Shown: positions 1 to 9,345, counted from the first letter of the stretch. The stretch is 50,301 bases of DNA from Bordetella parapertussis (GCA_945890495.1 CAMDCO010000012.1:1-50301); one strand, 5' to 3'. The notes: generated by a model not told the origin, from the letters alone. Program-made: numbers and translations.

Positions 1-146
1 CCCGCTGCCAACCACCCTTGGAGAAAAACGCCCGTCGGCAAAGCCGCCTACGACGGGCAACACGCTACACCGTAGCAATGCGCGGGCGGGGTAAAGCGGA
101 CATTTCTACTTTGCAGAAAAGCGGACATTTCTATTTGGCGTTGACA
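1..146. mobile_element. End of an IS21-like insertion sequence
   Basis: Two direct copies of GCGGACATTTCTA(C/T)TT lie at 96-112 and 121-136. They are followed by GGCGTTGACA ending at 146, whose reverse complement starts TGTCAA. Repeated internal sites and a TG...CA terminus are typical of IS21-family ends. From base 147 the sequence reads as an mshI/pilN-like coding frame, so 146/147 is the likely insertion boundary. A hairpin CCCGTCG/CGACGGG sits at 31-57. Only the last ~146 bases are in the window and no transposase frame could be identified with confidence. The family assignment is from memory of such termini. Confidence 0.5.
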
Positions 147-679
147 TCCAGGTCTATGGTCTGTACACGACCACCCAGACGGAACAACATAGCGCCCAGA
201 TAACCGAGTTGCTGGCCCGCGAAAAGGTCCATCTGGAGCAGATCACCAAGGTCTTGGGCCACAGGCCGCACGATGCGCAACTGGAGGCCGAGGTCAAACA
301 ACTGGAAGCCGACCTCAAGGCCCGTCAGGAGGCCGTCGCCCTGCTGCAAACACCGCAACACCGCGAAGATCACGGCAGTTTTTCCCCCTTGTTCGGCGCC
401 CTGGCCCGACAAATTGTGGACGGGGTGTGGATCACCGGGGTAGCCATCGGCGCGCAACGCGAGATCGCCCTGAGCGGGCGGGCCCTGAGCGGAGAGCGGG
501 TGCCGCATTACTTTCAGAGACTGAAGAATGAGCCTGCTCTACGAGGGCATACCTTCGACCAGTTCGAAATCGTCCCCGGTACCGTCGTTCAGGGGCGTGC
601 GGCCCCCTACATCGAATTCAGGCTAGGGGTCTGGCCCAAGGGAGGTGCGGATGAAACGCCATCTGCTGCAGCTCGCTGA
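147..679 (+). pseudogene. mshI: mshI/pilN-like gene, 5' part removed by the IS insertion
   Basis: The frame is open from the IS boundary to the stop at 677-679 and encodes the periplasmic part of a PilN/MshI-like pilus assembly protein. It begins just after where the single membrane helix should be (residues QVYGLYTTTQTEQ), continues through a heptad-rich helix (about residues 20-75), and ends in a PilN-like alpha/beta domain. In MSHA operons mshI lies directly before mshJ, and this frame runs 29 bases past the likely mshJ start, so its identity is supported by position as well as by fold. The cytoplasmic N-terminus and the helix are missing. A TTG at 209 could start a fragment, but without the membrane anchor it is unlikely to work. 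The family call is moderate; the truncation is clear. Confidence 0.65.
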
Positions 680-1319
680 GACCATCGATACACGCGGCGT
701 ACGCCAGCGCCTGCTGATCTTTCTGGTCATCCTGCTGCTGACCGGAGGGCTGTTCTACCTCGCCCTACTGGAGCCGACCTTGCACCAACAGGCAAAACTG
801 GCGCAGGCCATCGAACAGAACAGCCGCGCACTCAAGGGGGTGCATCAACAGATTGAACAGTTGGCAAGTTCAGCCAGCCAGGATCCCGATGCCAAAAACC
901 GGCGCCAGCGCGAAGACTTGCATGCCCGGATCGCACAGAGCCAGGCCGATTTGGATCGTTTGCAGGCGGGCAAGCTGACCCCGGCACGCATGACCCATTT
1001 GCTTGAGGCCCTGTTGCGGGACAACCGTCACCTGCATTTGGTTTCCATCCACTCCTTCTCCGAGGCACCGGTCATCAACGCCGTACCCGGCCAGAAACCG
1101 GCTGAACCGGCCAAGACAGCCGGTCTGTACAAACAGGGAGTCCGCATGACCGTGCGCGGTAATTATGTCGACCTGGTGAACTATCTGGCCACTCTGGAAC
1201 AGCAGCCCTGGAAGGTCATCTGGGGTGAAGCGATCTTCCGGGTGGATCGTCACCCCATCGGCACCCTCACCTTCACGGTGTACACGCTGAGCCCGGAGCG
1301 GTCATGGCTGCGCGTATAA
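651..1319 (+). CDS. mshJ: MSHA pilus biogenesis protein MshJ (PilO-like)
   Basis: A 222-residue inner-membrane protein with a short cytoplasmic N-terminus, one membrane helix at about residues 19-38, a long coiled-coil segment (about 45-110) and a small C-terminal alpha/beta domain. This is the PilO/GspM layout. MshJ is thought to pair with MshI (PilN-like) and link the inner-membrane platform to the secretin. I chose ATG 651 because GGAGG at 641-645 is correctly spaced for it; a GTG at 645 overlaps that ribosome site. The gene overlaps the mshI remnant by 29 bases and mshK by 16 bases, so translation is probably coupled. Loss of its partner mshI upstream may leave it without function. Confidence 0.8.
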   Translation: MKRHLLQLAETIDTRGVRQRLLIFLVILLLTGGLFYLALLEPTLHQQAKLAQAIEQNSRALKGVHQQIEQLASSASQDPDAKNRRQREDLHARIAQSQADLDRLQAGKLTPARMTHLLEALLRDNRHLHLVSIHSFSEAPVINAVPGQKPAEPAKTAGLYKQGVRMTVRGNYVDLVNYLATLEQQPWKVIWGEAIFRVDRHPIGTLTFTVYTLSPERSWLRV

Positions 1320-1714
1320 GGACGAATCGTTTGTTAAGCCGCCTCACGGGCCTTGCCGGTGGCCTATGGGTCGGTGCGGCCCTGGCCGGCAACCCGATCC
1401 CGGACCCGACCCGGCCCGCCTATCACCTGACCGAAACGGGATCGATCCCGCCCGAAACGGTCTATCATCTTCAGTCCATCCTCCAGTCACCCACCCGCAC
1501 ACTTGCCATCATCAACGATCAACGGGTTACCATAGGCGACCGCGTTGGGAACGCACGGGTCATCGCCATCCGGCCCGGCGAGGTCATCGTGGTGATCTCC
1601 GGCAGGCAACGGACATTGCGTCTGAATCCTTCCGTTCAGATCACCCCATTGAATAACGCTTCCGTAAACCCTGTCCTCCCGCCCACCCTGCCACCACAAC
1701 CGCCCACGAAATGA
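1304..1714 (+). CDS. mshK: MSHA pilus biogenesis protein MshK (PilP-like)
   Basis: A 136-residue exported protein. A signal-like segment (about residues 9-29, ending GAALAG) is followed by the DPTRP motif usual at the mature start of PilP/GspC-like proteins. A small beta domain of about 60 residues follows (TLAIINDQRVTIGDRVGNARV...), then a proline-rich tail. Such proteins bridge the inner-membrane complex and the secretin. The gene starts inside the end of mshJ and its TGA overlaps the mshL ATG (ATGA), as expected in a tightly coupled operon. Confidence 0.8.
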   Translation: MAARIRTNRLLSRLTGLAGGLWVGAALAGNPIPDPTRPAYHLTETGSIPPETVYHLQSILQSPTRTLAIINDQRVTIGDRVGNARVIAIRPGEVIVVISGRQRTLRLNPSVQITPLNNASVNPVLPPTLPPQPPTK

Positions 1715-3420
1715 ACCCGTTCCTGAGATCCCTGCCGGTTGTGCTGCTATTCGCCTTGGTCGGCTGTACCACACCCCCGACGCGCGGCGTGGCTGTGCCG
1801 GAACGCATCTTGACCGAAATGGGCCATGCAGCGGCCACCGATAATTCGCGCCCGCCCAGTCCGGATGCTGTATTCAAGGCCCTGTTGCCACCCCTGAAGC
1901 TGGGAGCACCCACCGTCCCCATGGCGACCCCAGAGCCCCGTTTCGATCTTGCCGTCACCCACGCCCCCGCGCGCGAGGTATTCAGCGGCCTGGTTCAGGG
2001 CACCCGATACAGCATGCTGGCCCATCCGGAGATCACCGGCAATCTGTCGTTGACCCTGAAAAATGTCAGCGTACCCGAGGCCCTCGATGCCATACGCGAA
2101 CTCTACGGCTACGACTATCGCATTGACGGCAGTCGCATCCTGGTTCAACCACTCACCCTGCAAAGTCGGGTCTTCAAGGTCAATTACCTGACCGGGCAAC
2201 GCAAGGGCAGTTCGGACACCCGCGTCAGTTCGGGTTCGATCTCCGACATCGGCACCACCACCACCGGCACGACCACCCCCACGGCCGGTGCGACGACGCG
2301 GGAAAGCAGTCGGGTATTGACCACCACGAGCAGCGATTTCTGGAGCGAACTGGGGTCGGCCATCAAGGCGCTTGTCGGTACCGAGGGTGGGCGCACCGTC
2401 ATCATCAACCCCCAGTCCGGCATCGTGCTGGTTCGAGCCATGCCGGGCGAGTTGCGCCAGGTCGGCGAGTTTCTCAAGGCCTCCCAACTTTCCGTCGAGC
2501 GTCAGGTCATCCTCGAGGCCAAGATCATCGAGGTCACGCTGAGTGACGCACACCGTTCCGGCATCAACTGGGCGGCATTCAGCACGGGCACCCACTCACG
2601 CGCCTCGCTGGGAATGCTAGGGCCCGGCGCCACCCTGCAACCCACCGGCAGCCTCTCCGGTGCCTCGACGGCCATCCCTCTTGCCGCCATCGCGGGTTCG
2701 AGCCTGACCTCAAACGCAGCGACTGGCACCCTGTTCGGCATGGCCTTCCAGGCCAACAATTTTGCGGCCCTGCTCTCTTTTCTCGAAAGCCAGGGTACGG
2801 TCCATGTCTTGTCCAGTCCGCGCATCGCCACGCTCAACAACCAGAAGGCCATCCTTAAGGTCGGCTCGGACGAGTTCTTTGTCACCAACTACAGCACCAC
2901 GACCACGGCCGGCGCCACCTCGGGCACCACGCAGACCACACCCTCGGTCACCCTGCAACCCTTCTTCTCCGGCATCGTCCTTGATGTAACGCCGCAGATC
3001 GACGAGCACAATGCCATCATCCTGCATGTCCACCCCTCGGTCAGCCAAGTCGCCCAAGAAACCAAGACCATCGAACTGGGGGGGACTCTGGGCACCCTGA
3101 GGCTTCCTTCAGCCAAGAGCAGCATCAGCGAGACCGACAGCATCATCCGAGCCCAGGATGGGCAGATCGTTGCCCTGGGCGGCTTGATGAGTCAGCGCTT
3201 GGATGACGACCGCTCCGGACTACCCGGTGCTGCCGACCTGCCCATCCTGGGCGCTGCCTTCCGGCAAACCGCCAAGACCATGAGCAAGCGCGAACTGGTC
3301 ATCCTCCTCAAACCCACCGTGGTGCAGGATGCCAGTGCCTGGGCGCAAGACATCCTGGGTAGCCAGCGGAGGGTCGATGAATTGATCGGCCTGGACGGCA
3401 AGCCTGCGGGCACAAAATAA
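1711..3420 (+). CDS. mshL: MSHA pilus secretin MshL
   Basis: A 569-residue outer-membrane secretin that should form the multimeric pore for the pilus. A lipoprotein signal ends at LVGC (Cys19). An N-terminal secretin/TonB-like short domain (about residues 75-160) is followed by a Ser/Thr-rich linker (about 170-205), an N1-like domain (about 210-265) and the C-terminal secretin domain (about 330-550). The latter includes VHVLSSPRIATLNNQKA and ALGGLMSQR, both characteristic of the family. Length fits MshL. The start overlaps the mshK stop, and mshM follows after 6 bases. Confidence 0.9.
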   Translation: MNPFLRSLPVVLLFALVGCTTPPTRGVAVPERILTEMGHAAATDNSRPPSPDAVFKALLPPLKLGAPTVPMATPEPRFDLAVTHAPAREVFSGLVQGTRYSMLAHPEITGNLSLTLKNVSVPEALDAIRELYGYDYRIDGSRILVQPLTLQSRVFKVNYLTGQRKGSSDTRVSSGSISDIGTTTTGTTTPTAGATTRESSRVLTTTSSDFWSELGSAIKALVGTEGGRTVIINPQSGIVLVRAMPGELRQVGEFLKASQLSVERQVILEAKIIEVTLSDAHRSGINWAAFSTGTHSRASLGMLGPGATLQPTGSLSGASTAIPLAAIAGSSLTSNAATGTLFGMAFQANNFAALLSFLESQGTVHVLSSPRIATLNNQKAILKVGSDEFFVTNYSTTTTAGATSGTTQTTPSVTLQPFFSGIVLDVTPQIDEHNAIILHVHPSVSQVAQETKTIELGGTLGTLRLPSAKSSISETDSIIRAQDGQIVALGGLMSQRLDDDRSGLPGAADLPILGAAFRQTAKTMSKRELVILLKPTVVQDASAWAQDILGSQRRVDELIGLDGKPAGTK

Positions 3421-3426
3421 TCCGGC

Positions 3427-4593
3427 ATGTACGAAACCCATTTTGGCTTACGGGAAACCCCCTTCCGGATCACCCCGGATACGGGCTATTTCATCGCCTC
3501 CGGTTGCTATCAAGAGGCCCTGAATACCCTGCTGATTGCGGTACGCAGCGGCGAGGGTTTCATCAAGATCACGGGCGAGGTGGGGACCGGCAAGACCCTG
3601 CTCTGCCGAAAATTCCTCTCCGGCCTGGAAACGAGTGAATTTGCAACGGCCTACATACACAACCCCTACCTGGATCCTCGCACCCTGCTTCTGGCCCTGG
3701 CCGATGAACTGGAGATCCCGATCGAAGGCAGCCCCGATCAGCACCAACTGCTGCGCGCCCTGACACAGGCCTTGATCGAGATCGGTCAGAACCACCGGAC
3801 GGCTGTACTCTGTCTGGACGAGGCCCAGGCCATGCCGATCGAGACCCTGGAGGCCTTGCGCTTGTTGACCAACCTGGAGACCGAAAAGCGCAAATTGCTC
3901 CAGGTCGTGCTGTTTGGCCAACCCGAACTGGATCAGCGTCTGGACCAAGAGTCCGTGCGCCAGATCAAACAGCGCATTACCTTCCAGTACACCCTGCAGC
4001 CCTGCAACCGCGAGGAAACCGAGTATTACCTGACGCACCGGCTCAGCATCGCCGGTTACCGTGGTGGCCCCCTGTTTACCCGTGGCGCGCTCAATCGGTT
4101 GTTTCACGCCAGCCAAGGAATTCCCCGTCTCATCAATATCCTGGCGCACAAGGGCCTGCTGTCCGCCTATGGACAACGCAAGGCCCAAGTCGATGATCGC
4201 GATATTCAGGCCGCGATCAAGGACACGCCAGCCTCCCGGCAACCCTCGCGCCTGAAGAGATACCGTTTCATCATCGGCATCGGCCTGGCCCTCCTCGTCG
4301 GCGGGCTCGTGGCCCTGGCCATCTTGCTCCATGAGGATGAGCCGGTGCCAACCCCACCACCAACACCGGTCTCACCGCCACTGCCAGTCTCACTATCCCC
4401 GCTGCCAGTCGAGGACGCGGCGGCGACAGCGCCTGTCGCAATCCCACCGTCGCCCGCTCAGTCGCCCGCTCAGTCGCCCGCTCAGTCACCCATTCTGCCA
4501 TCGCCGAAACCCAAAAAACCTGCTGCCACTGCAACGCCACCGGCCCTCGAAGAGCCACCGGCACTCACTCAGGATAGCGCCCCCCGGCCATGA
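3427..4593 (+). CDS. mshM: MSHA biogenesis ATPase MshM (ExeA-like AAA)
   Basis: A 388-residue AAA ATPase of the ExeA/MshM type. The opening MYETHFGLRETPFRITPD is a family hallmark. Walker A is GEVGTGKT (50-57) and Walker B is LCLDEAQ (129-134, with Asp131-Glu132). A single membrane helix lies at about 281-301, after which comes a Pro/Ala/Ser-rich tail containing a fourfold SPAQ-type repeat at about 355-366. ExeA relatives help assemble the secretin through the cell wall. The end overlaps the mshN start by ATGA. Confidence 0.88.
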   Translation: MYETHFGLRETPFRITPDTGYFIASGCYQEALNTLLIAVRSGEGFIKITGEVGTGKTLLCRKFLSGLETSEFATAYIHNPYLDPRTLLLALADELEIPIEGSPDQHQLLRALTQALIEIGQNHRTAVLCLDEAQAMPIETLEALRLLTNLETEKRKLLQVVLFGQPELDQRLDQESVRQIKQRITFQYTLQPCNREETEYYLTHRLSIAGYRGGPLFTRGALNRLFHASQGIPRLINILAHKGLLSAYGQRKAQVDDRDIQAAIKDTPASRQPSRLKRYRFIIGIGLALLVGGLVALAILLHEDEPVPTPPPTPVSPPLPVSLSPLPVEDAAATAPVAIPPSPAQSPAQSPAQSPILPSPKPKKPAATATPPALEEPPALTQDSAPRP

Positions 4594-5666
4594 GCCTCAT
4601 CAACCGCATGCTTCAGGATCTGGAGCAACAAAATGCCGGAAGCGCACCCGAGACACGGGTAGCAGCCATCCCGGAGGGTGTGCGCGCCGTGGGGCCTATC
4701 GCAGCACCGGAACCATCCTTCGGTCAGAACCACCGGCTTGTCTGGCTCGCACTCGGTCTCCTGAGCATCACCGGCCTGGGGATCACCCTGTTTTTTTTCA
4801 AGGCACAGACCCCTTCAACAACGAGCCACCTCCATCCCCCGCCGGCCCCGATCCCCACAACCATTACTCCGACCGTTGAACCCGCTCCGGTCATCACATC
4901 GGTTCAACCAGAGCTGCGGCCATCTGTCGAGCCTACCCCCGAGGTCGTGGCAGAAATCCGGCCCCGCATCCACAGCCATCCGGCCCCGCGCCGACCGCCT
5001 ATGGTCGAGGTCGCCAAGGATCAAAGGACACGCGCCCCTGAGGCCACTTCGCCCGTGCAACCCCCTCTGGCCATCAAACAAACCACACCACAGCAGCAGT
5101 CTGATTTTGCCTATCAGCAAGGCTTGTCAGCCATTCGTTCAGGCCGGATTGCAGAGGCCGAATCTTTGCTTGATGAGGCCCTCCGGCGGGACCCCGCCCA
5201 CACGGCGGCCCGCCATGCGCTGGCGGGACTCCTGATTGAACAGGGGCGGCATCCGGCGGCAGAACAATGCCTGCGAGAGGGAGTCACGCTCAATCCGAGG
5301 CAGGTCGAGTTCTCTATCCCGCTGGCCCGCCTGCTGGTCGATCAAGGCCAGATCGGAAAGGCGCTGGAGATATTGCAGAACGCCCAGGCGCACGGCCCTG
5401 ACAACCCGGATCTGGCCGGTTTCATCGGAGTCCTGTTGCAGCGCATGGGCCGACATGGCGAGGCCATTACCCAGTTACGAACCGCGCTGAGACTCAAACC
5501 CGGCACAGGGGCGTGGTGGGTCGCGCTGGGCCTGTCATTGCAGGAAGAAAAACGACTGGAAGAATCCCTCGATGCCTTCCGGCGCGCCCTCGCCACCCAT
5601 GACCTGACGGCAGATCTGCAATCGCTGGCCCGATCGCGCCTGAATCAGCGCCAATCTCCTCACTAG
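4590..5666 (+). CDS. mshN: MSHA biogenesis protein MshN (TPR protein)
   Basis: A 358-residue protein with a conserved N-terminal MSLINRMLQDLEQQ motif typical of MshN, one membrane helix at about 50-70, a Pro-rich linker to about residue 165, and four to five TPR units from about 172 to 345 (for example the repeat starting AYQQGLSAIRSGRIAEAE). It probably acts as a periplasmic scaffold in pilus assembly. It is the last recognisable msh gene here: mshE (assembly ATPase), mshG and the pilin genes, which normally follow, are absent up to the repeat element at 5708. Confidence 0.82.
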   Translation: MSLINRMLQDLEQQNAGSAPETRVAAIPEGVRAVGPIAAPEPSFGQNHRLVWLALGLLSITGLGITLFFFKAQTPSTTSHLHPPPAPIPTTITPTVEPAPVITSVQPELRPSVEPTPEVVAEIRPRIHSHPAPRRPPMVEVAKDQRTRAPEATSPVQPPLAIKQTTPQQQSDFAYQQGLSAIRSGRIAEAESLLDEALRRDPAHTAARHALAGLLIEQGRHPAAEQCLREGVTLNPRQVEFSIPLARLLVDQGQIGKALEILQNAQAHGPDNPDLAGFIGVLLQRMGRHGEAITQLRTALRLKPGTGAWWVALGLSLQEEKRLEESLDAFRRALATHDLTADLQSLARSRLNQRQSPH

Positions 5667-5707
5667 GCTCGCCGTGGGTACGCAGCCCTCAGCGCGATCT
5701 TTTGGCT

Positions 5708-6470
5708 CTATGTGATTTGTAGTGGGTAAGGCCACCCGTCTCCGCCCTTTGGATAGGGGTGTTTTGCAGAGGGGGGCTATGCGGCGGGTTTTGTAGGGGT
5801 CCAGCTTTGTAGGAAGCCAGCCCCTGGCCGATTTTTAAGGGTGGTCATTCCGACCCGGACATTGCCCCCTCTCCCCCCGGGAGAGGGCTGGGGAGAGGGA
5901 AAGCCGCCTCAACTTTCATGGTATTCGCCACCCCAAATCATGAAACCGATTGCAGGGGCCGTCCTCGTGCCTGCCCAACCAGGGCAACCACAGGGGGTTG
6001 CCCCTACGCCTGTTGAGGGGTGGCCACCTCGTAGGGGCAGGCCCTGTGCCTGCCCTGGTGGTAAATGGGCAACCACGGGGGGTTGCCCCTACGCCTGTTG
6101 AGGGGTGGCCACCTCGTAGGGGCAGGCCCCTGTGCCTGCCCTGGTGGTAAATGGGCAACCACAGGGGGTTGCCCCTACGCCTGTTGAGGGGCGGTCACCT
6201 CGTAGGGGCAGGCCCCTGTGCCTGCCCTGGTGGTAAATGGGCAACCACGGGGGGTTGCCCCTACACCAATGACCGTGTTGTTTCACGCTAAGGCGCAACT
6301 GGTTGATCAACGCGTGTCCCTCATCCGCCCTACGGGCCCCTTCCCCCGGGAGGGGGAAGGGGGGTGTCACGCGCCCCTGACTCGGCGAAAGGCGCGCCGG
6401 TAAAGCCAGCCGCCGCAATGCGCTCGGCGGGCGGCACGATGACCTGGATGACCCACTACAAATCACATAG
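5708..6470. mobile_element. 763-bp composite element with perfect 20-bp terminal inverted repeats
   Basis: The left end reads CTATGTGATTTGTAGTGGGT (5708-5727) and the right end (6451-6470) is its exact reverse complement. Inside are a CTCTCC/GGAGAGGG palindrome (5870-5900), three units of about 104 bp (5974-6276) that alternate a GTAGGGGCA-type and a TTGCCCCTAC-type hairpin, a stretch containing TTTCACGCTAAGGCGCAAC, and a GC palindrome near 6340-6362. No convincing gene is present, and no target duplication is visible. It looks like a non-autonomous, MITE-like unit into which other repeats have inserted or expanded. Related ends occur at 12982, 30153, 41755, 48545 and 49165. Confidence 0.6.
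5974..6276. repeat. Tandem ~104-bp hairpin-doublet repeats (about 3 copies)
   Basis: Each unit contains GGGCAACCAC(A/G)GGGGGTTGCCC, a linker with CGCCTGTTGAGGGG, then GTAGGGGCAGGCCC...TGCCTGCCC. The two self-complementary parts would each fold as a hairpin, resembling paired REP sequences. Units differ from each other at only a few bases, so the array is recent or being homogenised. The same unit is found inverted at 48730-49050. Confidence 0.7.
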
Positions 6471-6507
6471 CCATCTTTTCAAACACGGCCCGAGGCAGGG
6501 CCCTACG

Positions 6508-6547
6508 CAAACCCCTCCCTCAACACCCAAACCCCTCCCTCAACACC
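6508..6547. repeat. Perfect 20-bp tandem duplication at a gene 3' end
   Basis: CAAACCCCTCCCTCAACACC occurs at 6508-6527 and again at 6528-6547. The second copy and part of the first encode the C-terminal residues and the stop of the leftward histidine kinase. Confidence 0.85.
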
Positions 6548-9012
6548 ATCTGCAGATAGGCAATCTCGCCGGAAACGGCGTTTATCTGTGCTTGCAGCCC
6601 TGCCACCGTGACGGCCGGCCCACCCTCAACCGCGCTGCGCAGGGGTATTTCAAGCGCCTTGGCCGCCGCAGACAGCGCCACGGCACCCAGTGTCGCTGCT
6701 ACACCCTTGAGGGTGTGCGCGATGCGCCGCGCCCCCTCCAGATCGCCTGTCTCGAGCAAGCCGACCATCTCGGCCATGTTGTCCTGGTGGATGGTCAGCA
6801 GCTTGCACAGCAGATGCACATACTTTCCGCTATTGCCGTGCAGCACGGCCAGCCCCTGGGCGACATCAAAACGGCCGCCATACTCCAACTGTGCGACGAC
6901 GCCTTCCAGCAGACCTATCTGTTGCGGTATCGTCGCGCACGCGCCAATCCTTTCCCAATCCACCTTTTCCGCGCTGGCCAGATCCGGCAGCCACTTGAGC
7001 AGTGTGGTGTAGAGCAATTCGGGATCGATCGGCTTGGCGATAAAATCGTTCATGCCGGCCGCCTCGCAAGCGCGACGATCCTCCATAAAGACATTGGCTG
7101 TCATCGCCAGGATGGGTTTCGTCTCCCAACCCGGCAGGGCGCGGATCATGCGTGTTGCCTCAAGGCCATCCAGGTTCGGCATCTGCAGGTCCATCAGGAT
7201 CAGCGCGTAATCCCCCGTTCTGGCCTTCTCCACCGCCACTTGACCATCCTCGGCCGTATCCACGGCAAGTTTCACTGCATTCAGCAGCTCCTGCGTCACC
7301 TCGCGGTTGATCTCATTGTCTTCGGCCAGCAGGACCCGCTCACCGGCGTGGCTTTGCCGCAACATGGTCTCGGCGTGCGGCGTGTGTATCCTCGTTTCGT
7401 GCGTTACCACACCATTGTGGCCACGCTTGATGCGCACGGTAAACCAGAAGGTACTGCCAACCCCCTGGGTACTCTCGACGCCAACCTCGCCCCCCATGAG
7501 TTCCGCAAGACGGCGGGTAATGACCAGCCCCAGGCCGGTACCACCATACCGGCGCGTAGTCGATACATCGCCCTGCTCGAAGGGGTGAAAGAGCCGGGGA
7601 AGTTTCTCGGCCGGAATACCGATGCCTGTATCCTGCACCTCGAAGCGTATCCAAAAATCGCCGTTTTTTTCTTCGAGCAACTTGGCGCGCAGGGTAATTG
7701 TGCCCGTCTCAGTAAACTTGACGGCGTTGCTCATGTAGTTGAGTAAGGCCTGACGCAGCCGCGTCGGGTCGCCGCGTAGCCAGCCGGGAACGGCGTCCGT
7801 ATCCACCTCGAGGGTCAACCCCTTGGCCCGGGCCTGACTGCCGATCAGCGAATGAATATTGTCGAGGAGTGTCGAAAGGTGGAAATTCACACTTTCCAGT
7901 TCCAGCCGTCCGGCCTCGATCTTGGAAAGATCGAGAATGTCGTCGATAAGGGCCAGAAGATGCGCGGAAGCGTCATCGATCTTATCCAGCCGCTCAGCCT
8001 GTTCAGGCAGCATCCCCGGATGCTTCATCAGGTGAGTCAGGCCGATGATGGCATTCATCGGCGTACGAATCTCGTGGCTCATATTGGCAAGGAAGGCACT
8101 CTTGGCCTGGTTGGCGGTCTCAGCCAGCGTCTTCGCATCATTCAGTTCGAGCGTGCGCGTCTCGACCAGTTCCGCCAGATGGAGGCGATGGCGTTCAATC
8201 TCAGCCGTAGCCTTCGCGCGCTCGAACTCGAAGCGGTGGACGAGCCGGTACGAAAACCCGATCCCCAGCAGGCCCAGCAGCCAGATCGCGAGATGGGACA
8301 GTATAAAGTTCGCGTAGTGCTCATGCTCATGCGCCAGGTAGGGCGCCATCGGAACACTCACGCTGACCCCGTCATTGTGGCCATGAGGCTCATGACACTT
8401 GACGCAGCTGGGCTCGATGATGAACGGCAGTATCATCCTCAGGTAGGACTGGCCGTCGATCGGCTGTATCTCCACCCGCTCCAGCTCGCCCCGCTCGAAG
8501 CCCTGGAGCGCCAGGATTTCCCAGGCATCAGGGCCATTGTTCGGATTCAGCGGCTTGAGGCTGGTGAGGCGGCTTTTGATGCCGAAATCATCCGTAAAAT
8601 CGTTCTGTACCTGACGCATGATGTAGTCCGGATTCATCAGCGTGAGCACCTTCCCCGTCGTGGTGACCACCTCCCGGTCGGGCGCTTTGAGATAGGGATT
8701 GGGCGGGGTGTGCGCGGTGGACGGGACATAAACGCCGCCGTGGGAGGATGCCCATTTGCGGAAGCTGTGGTCCTTGTTGATGACGGCGTGGGCGGCGGCA
8801 GCGGCCCCCTCCAGAGCGTCCTCCTCGATCCGCTGCAGACTCCATAGCCACGAAGCGCCCACCAGCACGCTCCAGACAAGCGCCCAAACAAGCGCCAAGA
8901 CGCCGTATCGTCCCATCCGACCGGCCATGAGCGAATCAAGACCGAGGAGAGGCATAGGCTTGGACAGATCATTCAACTTGACACCCCCATACAGACATCT
9001 CACCTTGGCCAT
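6520..9012 (-). CDS. Hybrid histidine kinase with haem-binding (DUF3365/Tll0287-like) sensor, receiver and Hpt domains
   Basis: An 830-residue membrane sensor kinase. A helix at about 36-58 and another at about 236-257 enclose a periplasmic DUF3365/Tll0287-like domain (about 65-230). This domain ends with CVKCH (Cys203, Cys206, His207), a c-type haem motif, so the likely input is redox state or a gas or haem ligand. Then come HisKA with SHEIRTP (His313), HATPase_c with DTGIGIP and GGTGLGL, a receiver (phospho-acceptor Asp608 in LMDLQMP) and an Hpt domain (His766 in AHTLKG). The architecture allows an internal His-Asp-His relay to an unlinked regulator. ATG 9012 has no clear ribosome site; ATG 8955 (residue 20) is an alternative. 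The 3' end carries a 20-bp tandem duplication. It stands alone with no cognate regulator beside it. Confidence 0.85.
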   Translation of the reverse strand: MAKVRCLYGGVKLNDLSKPMPLLGLDSLMAGRMGRYGVLALVWALVWSVLVGASWLWSLQRIEEDALEGAAAAAHAVINKDHSFRKWASSHGGVYVPSTAHTPPNPYLKAPDREVVTTTGKVLTLMNPDYIMRQVQNDFTDDFGIKSRLTSLKPLNPNNGPDAWEILALQGFERGELERVEIQPIDGQSYLRMILPFIIEPSCVKCHEPHGHNDGVSVSVPMAPYLAHEHEHYANFILSHLAIWLLGLLGIGFSYRLVHRFEFERAKATAEIERHRLHLAELVETRTLELNDAKTLAETANQAKSAFLANMSHEIRTPMNAIIGLTHLMKHPGMLPEQAERLDKIDDASAHLLALIDDILDLSKIEAGRLELESVNFHLSTLLDNIHSLIGSQARAKGLTLEVDTDAVPGWLRGDPTRLRQALLNYMSNAVKFTETGTITLRAKLLEEKNGDFWIRFEVQDTGIGIPAEKLPRLFHPFEQGDVSTTRRYGGTGLGLVITRRLAELMGGEVGVESTQGVGSTFWFTVRIKRGHNGVVTHETRIHTPHAETMLRQSHAGERVLLAEDNEINREVTQELLNAVKLAVDTAEDGQVAVEKARTGDYALILMDLQMPNLDGLEATRMIRALPGWETKPILAMTANVFMEDRRACEAAGMNDFIAKPIDPELLYTTLLKWLPDLASAEKVDWERIGACATIPQQIGLLEGVVAQLEYGGRFDVAQGLAVLHGNSGKYVHLLCKLLTIHQDNMAEMVGLLETGDLEGARRIAHTLKGVAATLGAVALSAAAKALEIPLRSAVEGGPAVTVAGLQAQINAVSGEIAYLQMVLREGFGC

Positions 9013-9041
9013 GATAGCAAATCATCGACCCGCCGCTGCTT

Positions 9042-9345
9042 TTTCTTGGCGTGAAACAACCCGGTCATTGGCGTAAGGGCAACCCCCAGTGGTTGCCCTG
9101 CAACCCCCTGTGGTTACCCATTCGCTCTAGGGCAGGCACAGGGGCCTGCCCCTACAAAGACGACCCGGCGTTTCTTGGCGTGAAACAACACGGTCATTGG
9201 CGTAGGGGCACCCCCCCGTGGTTGCCCTGCAACCCCCCCGTGGTTGCCCTGCAACCCCCCCGTGGTTGCCCTGGTTGGGCAGGCACGAGGACGTGCCCCT
9301 GCAATCGGTTTCATGATTTGGGGTGGCATGAATGCCATGAAAGTT
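9042..9345. repeat. Repeat cluster between divergent genes
   Basis: The 9013-9417 gap between the kinase and rlmN is mostly repeats. TTTCTTGGCGTGAAACAAC with the following CGGTCATTGGCGTA block is present at 9042 and 9171. GTAGGGGCA-type hairpins and three short tandem copies of TGGTTGCCCTGCAACCCCCC lie at about 9072-9270. The end (about 9300-9345) contains CAATCGGTTTCATGATTTGG, also seen at 5927-5957 and 49075-49110. No gene is seen. Confidence 0.7.

Noticed and set aside
18-203. A 61-codon frame across the IS end.
   Set aside because: It crosses the insertion boundary and has no family features; it is probably not a gene.
5841-6403. Open frames coding Gly/Pro/Cys-rich peptides in the repeat regions (also at 9051-9347 and 48712-49170).
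   Set aside because: They are translations of the hairpin repeats, occur in several frames and lack ribosome sites.
6364-7746. A 460-codon rightward open frame.
   Set aside because: It is antisense to the histidine kinase, which has clear domains. Long antisense frames are expected at this G+C and its sequence has no recognisable domain.
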